A stretch of 64,000 bases of DNA from Entoloma clypeatum. Lineage: Eukaryota; Basidiomycota; Agaricomycetes; Agaricales; Entolomataceae. The stretch spans positions 1,054,001 to 1,118,000 of the forward strand of contig OY751496.1 of NCBI GenBank assembly GCA_963565915.1, in the 5' to 3' direction. Position 1 is the stretch's first letter, and every line of letters starts with the position of its first letter. Positions 1 to 9,715 of the stretch are shown here, piece after piece. A program made the translations under genes and the position numbers. The notes under the pieces are model-generated. The model was not told where the DNA came from and made no database searches. It saw nothing but the letters and a program-made list of their open reading frames with translations.

Positions 1-259
1 CACATGAATCGTGGGGCTGGGGAGTGGGACAGACACAGGGTTTTTTTTTTTTCCATAGACTGACTTCTATGTCAATAGCTCAGATGACCTCTTGCTTTGT
101 CTCAAGGTTACTGGTTTAGACCGGTTTAAACCAGTTAAACCTGGTTAATTTTTTTTTCCAAAAGTGATTAACTCAAACCAGTTGGTTAACCAAACCACTG
201 GTTTGGTTTGGTCTGGTTAGTGGTTAATTTTGTTTTTTAAACTGGACTTTCAAACACTA
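1..259. repeat. right end of a hAT-like MITE
   Basis: The stretch is full of CCGGTTTAAACC/GGTTAACC-like words and ends with ACTGGACTTTCAAACACTA at 241-259. This matches the terminal repeat of the elements at 1017-3685 and 63600-63902. The left end lies outside the window, so the 8-bp duplication cannot be tested; the candidate right copy is TACTCGTC (260-267). Confidence 0.5.
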
Positions 260-743
260 TACTCGTCCTGTTCATCCGATGTCATGAATCGGACATCAAA
301 TCGGAGTGGACACTAACAACTGAAATGACCAGTTTTACCACATCTGAAGCATACATTGGCATTTTTACCCCTGACGTGAGAGGCATCAATGTCCATCACA
401 TTGGGGTCGCAGACACTCGGAGTCAGAGCAATGACTGTCAGAGGTGCAGAAGAAGAAGAAGTAGAAGTTGTTATTTTACTAGTTCTTGTTTAAATAGTAT
501 TTTGTCTAGTACTTATTTGTAGTGGTTGTCATATTTATTTTTTCTACGTTTTATGAAGTAGAATTAGTTTTTCAAGTAAGATGAAATACTATTTTTTATT
601 TGATAGTAGTATGTAGAACTTAAATTTAAGTAGTACTTCGTCTAGATAGAAATAAATCATAAGTAGTAAGTAAAATATCTTAGTTGGCAATTACTACGTA
701 CAAATACATATATGTCTACTAAATTTATAAAATACGCGGAATA
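260..743. other. no gene seen; AT-rich repeat-like DNA
   Basis: Short open frames only, none with a recognisable domain. The sequence from about 450 to 730 is AT-rich with many GTAGTA/TAGTAC-like words. I see no RNA gene or structured repeat. Confidence 0.5.
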
Positions 744-1016
744 TAGGGGATGAAAGGTCGGGGAAAGACAGATCCTGCCGCTGCCTTCGGTGCGGTCAGA
801 GCAGTGCGGAAAGGGTTTGGATGTGTCGGAACTGTGGACTTGAAAGCTTTATTGGTGATTCAATTATCATTGTTGACTCGTGTGGCTGCATACCAGGCAT
901 CGGGGTTGTCATCCGCAGGTCGTCCAAAAGTTAGTGTAGCAATTTCGGATTGGATGTCGGATTGGAGGCTGTGTCGGAACTTGAGTACTATGTTTGTTCC
1001 TTCAGTGTACCCAGCC
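744..1016 (-). pseudogene. Ty3 gag relic, downstream half
   Basis: Read on the minus strand, this gives the middle of a Ty3-type gag: a stretch reading FRHSLQSDIQSEIATLTFGR, then a DNPDAWYAA-like segment and an ITNKAF-like segment. An in-frame TGA interrupts it near 840. It continues the gag relic at 3686-4313. The two halves are separated by the 1017-3685 element, and the 8-bp duplication ACCCAGCC lies at both junctions, so they were one reading frame before the insertion. The copy is non-functional. Confidence 0.75.
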
Positions 1017-1249
1017 TAGTGTTTCAAGGTTCAGTCCAATAGGACTGCAACCAGACTAGACTGAACTGAAAATGAACCAAAATAAAGCAAGACCATGGTC
1101 TCAGTCTATGCTAAAATGGGAAGGGCCCAGTCTTCAGTCTCAACCAAAAAAAAATTTTGTTGAAGACTGGTAAAAGACCGGTTGAAACCGGTCTAAACTG
1201 GTCTTTTTCGGTACTAGTACAGGGTGTCTATGTGTATTTATGTGGCTGT

Positions 1250-1764
1250 TGGCCGTTGGGCGATAAAGGGGGCACACATCGTGGCAGTTGGGCACGGGAC
1301 GCCATTGGGCGCGAAGGGAGGCTGTTGGGTGTGAGTCGACAAGGCCATTGAGAGGGGGCCATTGGGCATGAGTGGATGCCATTGGGCAGAGGAGGGGCTG
1401 TTAGGTGTGAGTCAACGCGTGTGGAGCGGCATTGGGGGTGAGTCAAGGCCATGGGGCGCGATAGGGGGCCATTGGGCACAGGAGGGGCCATTGGACGCGA
1501 GTGGAGGCCGTTGGGCATGAATGGAGGCTGTTGGAAGCGAAGGAACGCCATTGGGCGTGAAAGGACACTGTTGGGCCCTAGAGGGGGCCGTTGGGCGTGG
1601 GTGGAGGCCGTTGGGGGTGAAGGGACGCCGTTGGGCATGAAAGGATGCCATTGGGTGCTAGAGGGGGTTGTTGGGCATGAAAGGATGCCATTTGGCGCTT
1701 GAGGGGGCCGTTGGGCACGAGTTGAGGCCGTTGGGTGCCAGAAAGGGCGTTGGGCAAGAGTGGG
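1250..1764 (+). repeat. 20-bp minisatellite array (copy 1)
   Basis: About 25 degenerate copies of a 20-bp unit, roughly GCCRTTGGGCRYGARWGGAD. The register is clear at 1627 and 1647, where GCC(G/A)TTGGG recurs exactly 20 bp apart. Because 20 is not a multiple of three, the long proline/asparagine-rich frames across it (for example minus 1902-1228) are by-products, not genes. The same unit occurs at 14518-14835 and, reverse-complemented, at 61000-61375. Confidence 0.85.
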
Positions 1765-2827
1765 CATGAAAGTCAGATGGCAAACTGGGCAAAGGGTTTG
1801 TTTGGTCCAGAAAGCAGCCAAAGCAAATAAGGGCAAATAGCCTGCCCCCATTTGGATGTGCATCAGGCACACATCAAATGTGTCAACTAAATATAAACAC
1901 ACTTAAAAAAACATTGCACATCTGCCTACATGTCTTACACAGAAGCAGCAAAAGCTTATGCACTATATCAATTAAGTATTAGAGCATTATGTGTCACTTA
2001 CTATGTATCTATTTTGTGAAATTTCGCCACAGATCTTATGATATAGCGATGCAGAGCTCTGCACCAAATAATAGTAAACAATGTGCAGAATACATCGTGC
2101 GGGTGCGCGTGGCACATTTCTCATGGTCTAATAAGGGTTTGAAGTCATAGAACTCTTAAATACATATGTATTGACCTTCTGAAACACCTTGAATAATTTT
2201 AAAATGTCTAGAGAAGATAGAAATAATCAAATGTGCAGATTTCAGTAAAAGTGTTATATCTCCATGATTAATCCACCAAATTTGAAAAACAAATGTGCTG
2301 TGAGATCCCCTGAATGGGGAGAATCCAAAGCTGAAGTAAAATTTTCTGGTCAAATTTTCGACCTATTTTGCCTATATTCACCTTATTAAGTCCTTGAATT
2401 TTATTTGCATGGTCTGAATAGGTTTACATACAATGTTGCAATAGTATATATTTACTACATATAGTTTAAAGGGGTTGTGAAAAGGAGAAAGTGAGGAAAT
2501 GATGTTTTTTGTGTTTGAGGTAACTCATGATGCACTGTTTATCATGATTTACAGTGTGATTTGATACATCAATTTGCTGCCCAGACTCTCTACCATGCAT
2601 GGCTCATGTATCTAACTGTATATATACTTTTTATAGGTTTATAAACATCCCTAAATCAGTTAATAAGTATATTTGAGGCCTGTGATGCCACAGTTTGGGC
2701 ATTGAGGGCATGAGTTTCAATGACACACTCACTCGGCATTGACTGCCGAGCATCTCAGCAATTGCTGAAAGTCAAACCATAAGTCGACAGCCAGCGAAAC
2801 ATTCCCACAGTTCTTTTTATCCCTCAC
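1765..2827. other. interior of the hAT-like element; no gene
   Basis: AT-rich sequence without a convincing open frame. The stretch 1880-1990 resembles 3390-3500 (a CATCAAATGTGTCAA-type word followed by a TACACAGAAG-type word), so it is a diverged copy of a family that also occurs inverted at 4935-5115. Confidence 0.5.
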
Positions 2828-3020
2828 TAGTGTTCGAAGGTTCAGTCTACATAGACCTGAACCAGACTGAACTGAACTGAAAAATAGACCATGTTGGACT
2901 GAACCGCGGTCTAAGGTCTATATATTTTAGAAAATTTAGACTACAGTTCAGTCTAGATTTTTTTTTTGACTTAGACCGCAAAAAGACCAGTCTTTTTGCC
3001 CTTTGGTATACACCTCCAAC
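2828..3020. repeat. internal hAT-like MITE left end
   Basis: It starts TAGTGTTCGAAGGTTCAG, the family terminal repeat, followed by runs of GAACTGAACTGAAC and GGTCTA words. I could not find a matching right end with the same target duplication, so it may be a truncated MITE nested in the 1017-3685 element. A C-run lies near 3020. Confidence 0.45.
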
Positions 3021-3319
3021 CCCCCCCCCCCTAATATTCTACAATTTTTGGAGATTTTTCAGTAATCTGCATAATATTCTAGATATTTATAGTCCAATTT
3101 CATTGGTCCAAGGCTTGTTTTGAAGCTACAACTGTGTGGAATACATTTCTACCTTGTATATAAACTCTTGCTCAGAGTCACAAAGGTTAAGAATTGAGTG
3201 AAACATGGTGAAAACATAGCTAAAACATATGATTACAGTGTTATTTTTTTGTATCTGTGTTTACAGTGCTATTTTTGTTGTATCTGTACTATTATTACTT
3301 TGTTATTTTTTGTTATATC

Positions 3320-3505
3320 TGTGTGCCTCTCATTGCGGAGCGAGCAATGGGTGGATGCGTCAATTCGACGTTGGATGATGTGCAACACGCACGCATCCAA
3401 TGTGTCAAATATATGTAAACAAACTCAAAAAATATCGCATTTCTCCTTAATATGGCTACACAGGAGGAAGTAAGCTTACAGACTACATCAATTATGTATT
3501 TAGCC
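3320..3505 (+). repeat. long inverted repeat, left arm
   Basis: This stretch recurs in reverse complement at 4935-5115 with scattered mismatches. Shared landmarks are CATCCACCCATTGCT, GGAGAAATGCGAT, CCTCCTGTGTAGCCATA and AGTCTGTAAGCT. A third, diverged direct copy lies near 1880-1990. It may be the subterminal repeat of a DNA transposon, but no target duplication was identified. Confidence 0.6.
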
Positions 3506-3685
3506 ACCATGTATAATTAATCACCCACCAAACCAGTTCGGTCCACTGTCCATGGGTCCAATGGTCTGGTCCTGCGTGGTCCGGTCCGGTTTTTTGCCCT
3601 TTTGTCATATATGAAGACCGGTCTCGGTCTCGGTCTATGCCCCTTGGAGGCAAAAAACCGAACTGAACCAAACCCTCAAACACTA

Positions 3686-4313
3686 ACCCAGCCTTTTCAA
3701 CATAATCTTTGAAGTCGTCAATGTAAGCCTCCACTACCTTGGTAATAGGCTTCTTCCTCAAGAATGAGCCATGCATCATGTTCTTTGTTTTTCGGAGTGA
3801 ACTCTGCGATGAAAGCAGTTCAGAACTGTACCCAGGTCTGATGGCACGGAGCTCTGGTCTGATGCTCTTGTCAGATGATGTGGTTGGTGAAGCGCGCAGC
3901 ACGTCCACTCTTCATGAAGGAAAGCGCCCAACAGATCCTAGCATGATTGTCTGCAAACTGCTCCGGCACCAGTCCCATATACAGTTCGCAAGAATTAAGG
4001 AAAGTCCAACCTGTGGAACGTGCTCCGTCAAAGTCCAACGGAGTTGCGGGTTTGGCCCGACACACACCTGGATTAGCAGGCGCGATCAGAGCAGGCGGAA
4101 AGGCCGGAACTGGGGCCTCTGCTGGAAGGGCAATCGGGTCGGGGTTGGAAATGGGAGCGGGGAATAGCAGCACGGATAAGTTGTTCGAGTTGAGTGGTAA
4201 TGTTGGTGAGGGTCTGGTGGTGAGTCACCAGTTACAAAGTGGTAGGTGGAACGGTGGGAAGAGGGATCAGAAGGGGCGTCGGATGTACCGGAATCAGAGG
4301 AGGCTGGACTCAA
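3686..4313 (-). pseudogene. Ty3 gag relic, upstream half
   Basis: The minus strand encodes a Ty3-type gag N-terminal part: a proline-rich leader, then LDFDGARSTGWTFLNSCELY, CWALSFMKSGRAARF and YIDDFKDYVEKAG, spread over shifted frames (4313-4086, 4173-3871, then to about 3690). This is the typical order of fungal Ty3 gag. It is broken by the hAT-like insertion at 3686 and resumes at 1016. Frameshifts and stops make it non-functional. Confidence 0.75.
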
Positions 4314-4393
4314 GCCCGTGTCATCAAGTCTGAAGCATGGAATGGCCTCAATGGTACAATTTGTACCCCATCTGTTTAGAGAGAACTTTCTAC

Positions 4394-4900
4394 TGTAAGA
4401 GCGACCTTATGATCCAACAACTCTGAAGTGCTCCGAAGCAACTCCAACGTCAGACGACTTGCAAGGGAAATCCAAAGTTAAATAGACTCTACAAAGTACA
4501 ATATGAGGCATACCTTGCAAGGGAAATCCAAAGAGAAAGTTCTGAGGATTCCCGTGCAAGCTAGGCAGCTATATAGACGACGAGAATTGGAAATGGGGAG
4601 AGGAATGTTGAAATATGACAAAGATCAGGAGTAGGGATGGGAATGGAATATGTAAATCGGAATAGTGCATATGGTGATATAAATCGTCGCTCCGACATGC
4701 CCTCCGATGCGGAGTACAGTCGGAGGTCGTCGGAGGTTGGAGGTGATGAAAGAGAGATGGAAAAGAAAGGAAACATAAAGTATAGTAATTGACGTACCAC
4801 AATGGTCGGAGGGTGGGTCAGAGGTGTCGGACTAATTGGAGGATGGGTCGGAGGTGTCAGACTAAGGAAATCAGATGGAAATCAGATGGTTGCCCTTACA
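4394..4900. repeat. TIR element ending TGTAAG..CTTACA
   Basis: The left end reads TGTAAGAGCGACCTTATGAT (4394) and the right end reads GGTTGCCCTTACA (to 4900), an imperfect inverted pair. Inside are two direct copies of CTTGCAAGGGAAATCCAAAG near 4459 and 4514 and CGGAGGT-rich DNA. No clean target duplication was found. A 61-bp relative lies at 5508-5568. Confidence 0.45.
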
Positions 4901-4934
4901 AAAATCAACACATATTTATTGACATATGATACTC

Positions 4935-5115
4935 TGCTACATAATTGATATAGTCTGTAAGCTGACTTCCTCCTGTGTAGCCATATTAAGGAGAAATGCG
5001 ATGTTTTTTTGAGTTTGTTTACATATATTTGACAGATTTGATGCACATGTGATGCGTGTCATCCAACGTTGAAACGACGCATCCACCCATTGCTGACTCT
5101 GCAATGAGGGGCACA
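4935..5115 (-). repeat. long inverted repeat, right arm
   Basis: Reverse complement of 3320-3505 with scattered mismatches and small gaps. The intervening 1.4 kb contains the Ty3 gag relic and the right end of the hAT-like element, so the present arrangement may result from several insertions rather than from one element. Confidence 0.55.
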
Positions 5116-5284
5116 GATGCTGAAAAGGCCAGAATATATTTATAGATTTTATTTATAATCTGTCTACTTGTGATCGAGGCAGGAGGGAGCACACACACAC
5201 ATCTTTTGTGCTTTTTTTTAGGTGTGCCTATTTGGGAAGTGGGAAAGTTGTGATGTAGAATGAGTGTGATGCACCAGATGTAAT

Positions 5285-5365
5285 GGACTTGTGGCTCAGT
5301 TGGTTAGATAGATGACTGAACTAATGTTCTGTACTATAGAGGTTATGAGTTCAATTCTTGCAAAA
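5285..5365 (+). repeat. tRNA-like SINE head or tRNA pseudogene
   Basis: Two RNA polymerase III promoter boxes with tRNA spacing are visible. The A-box is TGGCTCAGTTGG at 5292-5303 and the B-box is GAGTTCAATTC at 5347-5357. The flanks do not form a paired acceptor stem, so a functional tRNA is unlikely. A tRNA-derived SINE head is the simplest reading. Confidence 0.5.
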
Positions 5366-5507
5366 TGGCACAAATTTTGCACTTTGCTGTTTCGTGATCC
5401 TGATTTCCGTTCCTCAGATTGTTCCATGGAAAAGACCGGTTTAAACCCGTTTGAACTGGTCTTTGGCCGGTCTTTCAAATTCCAAAGGTTGGAGTGAACT
5501 GAGGACC

Positions 5508-5568
5508 TGTAAGGGCAACCACTTCAAGTATCTGAGTTTGAGTCTTGGATCATAAGGTCGCCCTTACA
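5508..5568. repeat. 61-bp miniature TIR element with GGACC duplication
   Basis: Ends TGTAAGGGCAACC and GGTCGCCCTTACA form an inverted repeat. GGACC lies directly on both sides (5503-5507 and 5569-5573), compatible with a 5-bp target duplication. The ends match those of the 4394-4900 element, so this is probably an internally deleted relative. Confidence 0.5.
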
Positions 5569-5569
5569 G

Positions 5570-5685
5570 GACCGGCAAGATCCAAAACCTTAAAAACCAA
5601 GACTGGCAGGTGGGTCTTTCACCAGTTTGGTTCGATCTAGTCTCAGTCTAATTCACAAAAAAGTAAACTGGACCTTCAAACATTA
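5570..5685. repeat. right end of a hAT-like MITE
   Basis: Ends with AACTGGACCTTCAAACATTA (5666-5685), a one-base variant of the family terminus, after GACTGG/GGTCTTT words. It abuts the old Copia protease relic that begins at 5686. No partner left end with the predicted duplication AATTCGAC was found in the window. Confidence 0.45.
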
Positions 5686-6305
5686 AATTCGACCAAACAA
5701 ACCAAACATTTGGGTTCCTTGTTTTAAAATCTCACCTACAGACAAAAGCTGTGTGCTTAGGTCTGGGATGTAATAAACAGGATAAAGATGAGTTATCTTT
5801 TTTGTTTTAATCCTGTTGTCACTTATAGTATGATTTACCATAACGGTATCTTTGCCAAGGATCAAGATTTTATGTCCCTTTCCTGCAGTTTGTACTAGTT
5901 TTGGAGTATCAAATGACTCATAATTTATGTGGTCATCAATAGAAAAAGTGAAATGCAATGAAGCACCACTGTCCAAAATCCAGTTTGTCTTAGTAGTTTC
6001 CTTACACTGAACACAAGTCACAAAATCGTGTATATAATGTGTATTATATGATGCGAGACTGCTATCTATTGCGTTCAAAAAAGATAACCGCGATAATGCA
6101 TCAGCTTGTGTGGCAAGTCAAAAAGGAAATACTGACTTCGGATCAGCACTGGTTGCAATATTCTCCATTTGAGCTCCGAGGAGCTTGTCCTCCAAATCTT
6201 TAATCATGGGCATCTGGGTATGCCTCTTCCTCTTCCAAACCAAGAGAGACATTGTCATCATCTTGTTCAAGGGTTGGAGACTTGTGCTTCATAGAGGGGC
6301 ACTTC
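5686..6305 (-). pseudogene. old Copia element, protease region relic
   Basis: The minus strand encodes a Ty1/Copia protease region. WILDSGASLHFT carries the catalytic Asp-Ser-Gly, preceded by a CVQC-type segment and followed by YYIPDLSTQLLSVGEIL. It closely parallels the protease of the intact Copia element (LDSGASLHFT, YIPDMDTRLLSLG). Upstream, near 6230-6300, an acidic segment continues the same protein but contains a TAA. It is the continuation of the gag relic at 12056-13315; the young Copia element sits exactly between them. Confidence 0.8.
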
Positions 6306-6609
6306 TGTTGAAACTTTTCCCATCACGTAGATTAGATTAGATTACATCACGTGACCTTTACATATCTTCGTTACATACTTGTTTGGTTGGTACAAACAGT
6401 AGTACGGTATATAAGACCAGGAAACTGTCAATATCAACAAGTTGTCTCTTGACTCTTAACCAGCTCCATCGCTCTCACCAGCCTCAACCGCTCTCACCAG
6501 CCTTACCCCTCCAAACCATGTAAGTGACCATAGCGGTATCGTAGAGTACTTCCACTGTAGCTATGTTGCTCAGTACGCCTGTGGCTAGCGCCCAGGTGGA
6601 ACTTCAACA
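6306..6609 (+). repeat. 5' LTR of the young Copia element
   Basis: 304 bp, TGTTG...CAACA, identical to 11752-12055. It carries a TATA box (TATATAAG, 6408-6415) that would start the genomic transcript about 25-30 bp downstream. Confidence 0.95.
6408..6415 (+). promoter_or_regulatory. TATA box in the Copia LTR
   Basis: TATATAAG inside the LTR, about 200 bp before the LTR end. The position fits a U3 promoter. Confidence 0.6.
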
Positions 6610-6621
6610 GGTTATGGGCCC
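6610..6621 (+). promoter_or_regulatory. primer binding site, initiator-tRNA anticodon type
   Basis: GGTTATGGGCCC starts directly after the LTR. It is complementary to the anticodon arm of eukaryotic initiator tRNA-Met, including the CAU anticodon (TTATGGGCCC pairs with GGGCCCATAA). This is the arrangement known for Drosophila copia, which is primed by an internally cleaved initiator tRNA half rather than by the tRNA 3' end. Confidence 0.75.
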
Positions 6622-6970
6622 CGGATAGCAGAGGGACTTGGGAAACGCTGGCAACAGCGAGTACCTGCCCACTCTACCCTGGTTGGCAAAGAACCGATCG
6701 AAAGATCTAGGTTCTGAGTCATACTTCTTCACATATGAACCTGGGAACGTCATTACGACAAGTACCTGTCATGAGACGTCCCTAAGGGGATTGACCTAGT
6801 ACACTCCATGTGGAAACGTTGATCGCACCTTATACGTTTCTGACATATAAAGGGTTTTCCCATGACCGCTATTCCTGAAGGGAATATGTCATAAGGAATC
6901 ATTCAATTGTTTTCTCAAATCATATTCATAACACATCACTGATTGAGAACCCTTTTCAGATTCATTCACA

Positions 6971-9715
6971 ATGTCTACCTCTCGCTCCGCCATGGACACC
7001 ATCACCACCTTTGACGGCATCGACTACCAAAGCTGGGCCGAAAGGATGAAGTCCTACCTCCTCCATCAAGGAGTCTGGCGCATTGTTTCTGGCGACATCG
7101 TTCGCCCTGTCATCGCCGATTTCACCACCACAGTCTCCACCCCTGGAGCCACTGCTGCTGCTCCCCCTGTGCTGGTTGCCACGGTCGACCAGCCCGGCTT
7201 CCGCAAAGAAGAGAAAGCCTGGATCAGGGACGACGACGTGGCCCTCGGGGCGATACGCCTGAAGGTCTCCGAGCCGATCAGGCGCCACATCAAGGACAGC
7301 ACCTCGGCCCTTGAAGCATGGGCAGCGTTAAAAGATGCCTATTCCAAGATATCCCCGGCCATCATCTTCGGCGACTTCAAGGCCGCCGCCACATACAAAC
7401 TGTCTGGACGCGACCCCGTGCCCGAAATCGAGCGCCTGGGATCCCTTTTCGCCCGGCTCGCCGATTCGAACTTTGTCGTTCCCGAGCTGATGCAGGCAAT
7501 GATCCTGGCCAACGCGATTCCTGACGCCTGGTCGTCACTCTCTACTGCTCTCTTCCAGGTCTACGACGCCGATGATTTCACCTACAAAGCCGTCGCCGAA
7601 AGCATCATCTCTGAATACCGGCGCAAGTACTCAATCGGGTCTACTCGTGCGTCCAATGAGCAGGCCAAGAAAATTTCCGGGACAAAGCGCAAGGGACAGG
7701 ACCCTAAATGGGAAAAGCAGCAAAAGCCGAGTACCTCGCAGAATGACGCTGACGAGCAGCCTAACTCGACCGACCATAGTACCGCTTCTGAAAAGAAGAA
7801 GGGAAAAGGACGCTGGCGCAATCAGAAGAAAAGCGCCAACACTGCGGACAATGCGTCCGAACATGTGGAGGAAACGGTTGAGTTTGTTGCTCCCGCTATC
7901 CACTTCCCTCCTCTTCCGCCACCATCCTTCGCCACCGTCACTGGCCGTGGGAAAACGTTAAGTACCACCCAACCTGATTCCGCAAGAATGCAGTCGCTCC
8001 TGCAGCGAATGAACCCGCCACCATCCCAGTACACCGGGCTTCCTTCGGGCAAGCCGTCTGCGTGGAAAAAGAATGATCACATCAGGAAACTCACGCGGAA
8101 GATTGGTGTTCGTCCCTCAGGGTCAAATCTTCGGATTCTGGATACGATTATCCCAGAAGAAGACGAAAGACCGTCCAAGCAGCGTCGAGTTACTCCGCCG
8201 CTGGACCAAACCCTTAGGATGATGGACATAGACCATCAAAGCGAGCGGATGGGGCCGGACCAATTCGAAGATGGGCTCATTGAACTTGACAGTTCGTCAT
8301 CTTCCTCTCCTGAATCTGACCAATTAAGGAAAGCTAATAACACCTCCTTACAGACGTGTAAAATATTAGCTAGTACTAGTGCAGAATGTATGGATCATAT
8401 TGACAACGATCTATATAAAAAATATACAAAGCACTTTGCGTCATGCACACACTGTAAGGAGAAAGAACGTGCACAATGGATCTTAGACTCCGGTGCCTCG
8501 TTACACTTTACCCATGAGTTCAAGGACTTCGCGTACTACAGGCCTCTTAAGGCTAAGCGATTTGTCCAAACAGCTGAAAAGGGAAAGAAACTAGAAATTC
8601 TCGGAGTTGGGGCCGTTCCAGTACGGCATACCCTAAATGGGGAAGTAAAAACCCACCTTCTCCGACCTGTATTCTACATTCCAGACATGGACACACGCCT
8701 ATTGTCCCTAGGCGTCTTCCTTAATCACGGTTACAAAGTAGACGGAATACGTGGAGAAATCAACATCTCCAAAGGACAGAACAAAATACAGTTCTCGCCT
8801 CACATTCTCGGACAAATCATTTATTGGTTAGACACTGAAATACGCTATGACCAAATCCACGCGATCTCTAGCGAAATCACTGTCGAAACCTGGCATAAAC
8901 ACCTTGGCCACCCAAATGACCAAGCGCTCAATAAGATGCCCACCAGTACCAAAGGAGTACCCAAAACGTTAGTACGTGAGAAATCACAGGAAAGCTGCAC
9001 GGGGTGTCTAAAAGGGAAAATGCCGAATCAATCTTATCCTAACTCGATGACAAGGGCTGTCAAACCTTTTGATTTGATCCATTCGGATTTGAAGCAGATA
9101 TCCACGGCATCGTACCATAAGTACAAATATTTCCTTACCTTTTTGGACGATTTTTCATCCCATGTCTGGGTCGTCTTGCTTAGGAAGAAGTCAGGCGCCA
9201 TCACGGCGCTGAAACAATTCCTTGCGATGATCCAGAATCAATTTGCCGCTACCCCTAAAAAGTGGCGGGTTGATGGAGGTGGAGAATTTGACGAATACAA
9301 GGATGTACTTGCCGATCATGGAATTCTGATCGATGTCACGCTCCCATATCAGCACCAGCAGAATGGTAGAGCAGAAAGGATCAATCGAACACTATGGGAA
9401 AAATCTCAGGCATTGCGCTTCGATGCATGCTTACCGCCCATGTGGTGGGAATTCTGTTTGGAACACGCAGCATTTCTCTACAACAGAACCCCCATGCAGC
9501 GTCTTGAATGGAAAACCCCTTACTTCAGGGTGACCAATGAGATCCCCGACATGTCTAGTGTCAGAGTATTCGGATGTCAGGCATATGTATATATCCCAAA
9601 GGAGAAACGTAGGAACTCCCTGGAATCAAGATCCCGATTGATGATTTATCTCGGATCGAAACCAGGGGTCAAAGGATACCGCTTCATGGATCCTGAGACC
9701 AAAAGCTATCTTTGA
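6971..9715 (+). CDS. Copia gag-protease-integrase polyprotein
   Basis: 914 codons from the ATG at 6971. Order: gag of the Copia type (FDGIDYQSWAERMKSYL, residues about 15-200); a basic, Ser/Lys-rich linker; aspartic protease WILDSGASLHFT (W503, catalytic D506); GAG-pre-integrase zinc region with HKHLGHP near 642 and CTGCLKGKM; integrase with DLIHSD (D706), FLDDFS, VDGGGEF (second Asp) and QQNGRAERINRT (catalytic Glu). No CCHC knuckle is visible in gag. The frame closes at a TGA at 9713-9715, a few codons after the RT frame has taken over. In most Copia elements one frame runs through, so this is probably a one-base insertion in the AAAA run at 9700-9703. Confidence 0.9.
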   Translation: MSTSRSAMDTITTFDGIDYQSWAERMKSYLLHQGVWRIVSGDIVRPVIADFTTTVSTPGATAAAPPVLVATVDQPGFRKEEKAWIRDDDVALGAIRLKVSEPIRRHIKDSTSALEAWAALKDAYSKISPAIIFGDFKAAATYKLSGRDPVPEIERLGSLFARLADSNFVVPELMQAMILANAIPDAWSSLSTALFQVYDADDFTYKAVAESIISEYRRKYSIGSTRASNEQAKKISGTKRKGQDPKWEKQQKPSTSQNDADEQPNSTDHSTASEKKKGKGRWRNQKKSANTADNASEHVEETVEFVAPAIHFPPLPPPSFATVTGRGKTLSTTQPDSARMQSLLQRMNPPPSQYTGLPSGKPSAWKKNDHIRKLTRKIGVRPSGSNLRILDTIIPEEDERPSKQRRVTPPLDQTLRMMDIDHQSERMGPDQFEDGLIELDSSSSSSPESDQLRKANNTSLQTCKILASTSAECMDHIDNDLYKKYTKHFASCTHCKEKERAQWILDSGASLHFTHEFKDFAYYRPLKAKRFVQTAEKGKKLEILGVGAVPVRHTLNGEVKTHLLRPVFYIPDMDTRLLSLGVFLNHGYKVDGIRGEINISKGQNKIQFSPHILGQIIYWLDTEIRYDQIHAISSEITVETWHKHLGHPNDQALNKMPTSTKGVPKTLVREKSQESCTGCLKGKMPNQSYPNSMTRAVKPFDLIHSDLKQISTASYHKYKYFLTFLDDFSSHVWVVLLRKKSGAITALKQFLAMIQNQFAATPKKWRVDGGGEFDEYKDVLADHGILIDVTLPYQHQQNGRAERINRTLWEKSQALRFDACLPPMWWEFCLEHAAFLYNRTPMQRLEWKTPYFRVTNEIPDMSSVRVFGCQAYVYIPKEKRRNSLESRSRLMIYLGSKPGVKGYRFMDPETKSYL

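Larger units (their letters stand above)
1017..3685. mobile_element. hAT-like non-autonomous DNA transposon
   Basis: The left end is TAGTGTTTCAAGGTTCAGTC (1017) and the right end is CCCTCAAACACTA (to 3685), which are inverted repeats of each other. The flanks are a perfect 8-bp duplication, ACCCAGCC at 1009-1016 and 3686-3693. An 8-bp duplication and TAGTG..CACTA ends fit the hAT superfamily. No transposase frame is seen. The interior holds a 20-bp minisatellite, a second internal hAT-like end near 2828 and part of an inverted repeat shared with 4935-5115, so it is a composite. The split Ty3 gag frame on both sides independently supports the boundaries. Confidence 0.82.

Noticed and set aside
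1140..1902. Long Pro/Asn-rich open frames on both strands
   Set aside because: They lie on the 20-bp minisatellite; similar peptides appear in several frames because of the repeat, and the same happens at 14343-14840 and 61030-61470.
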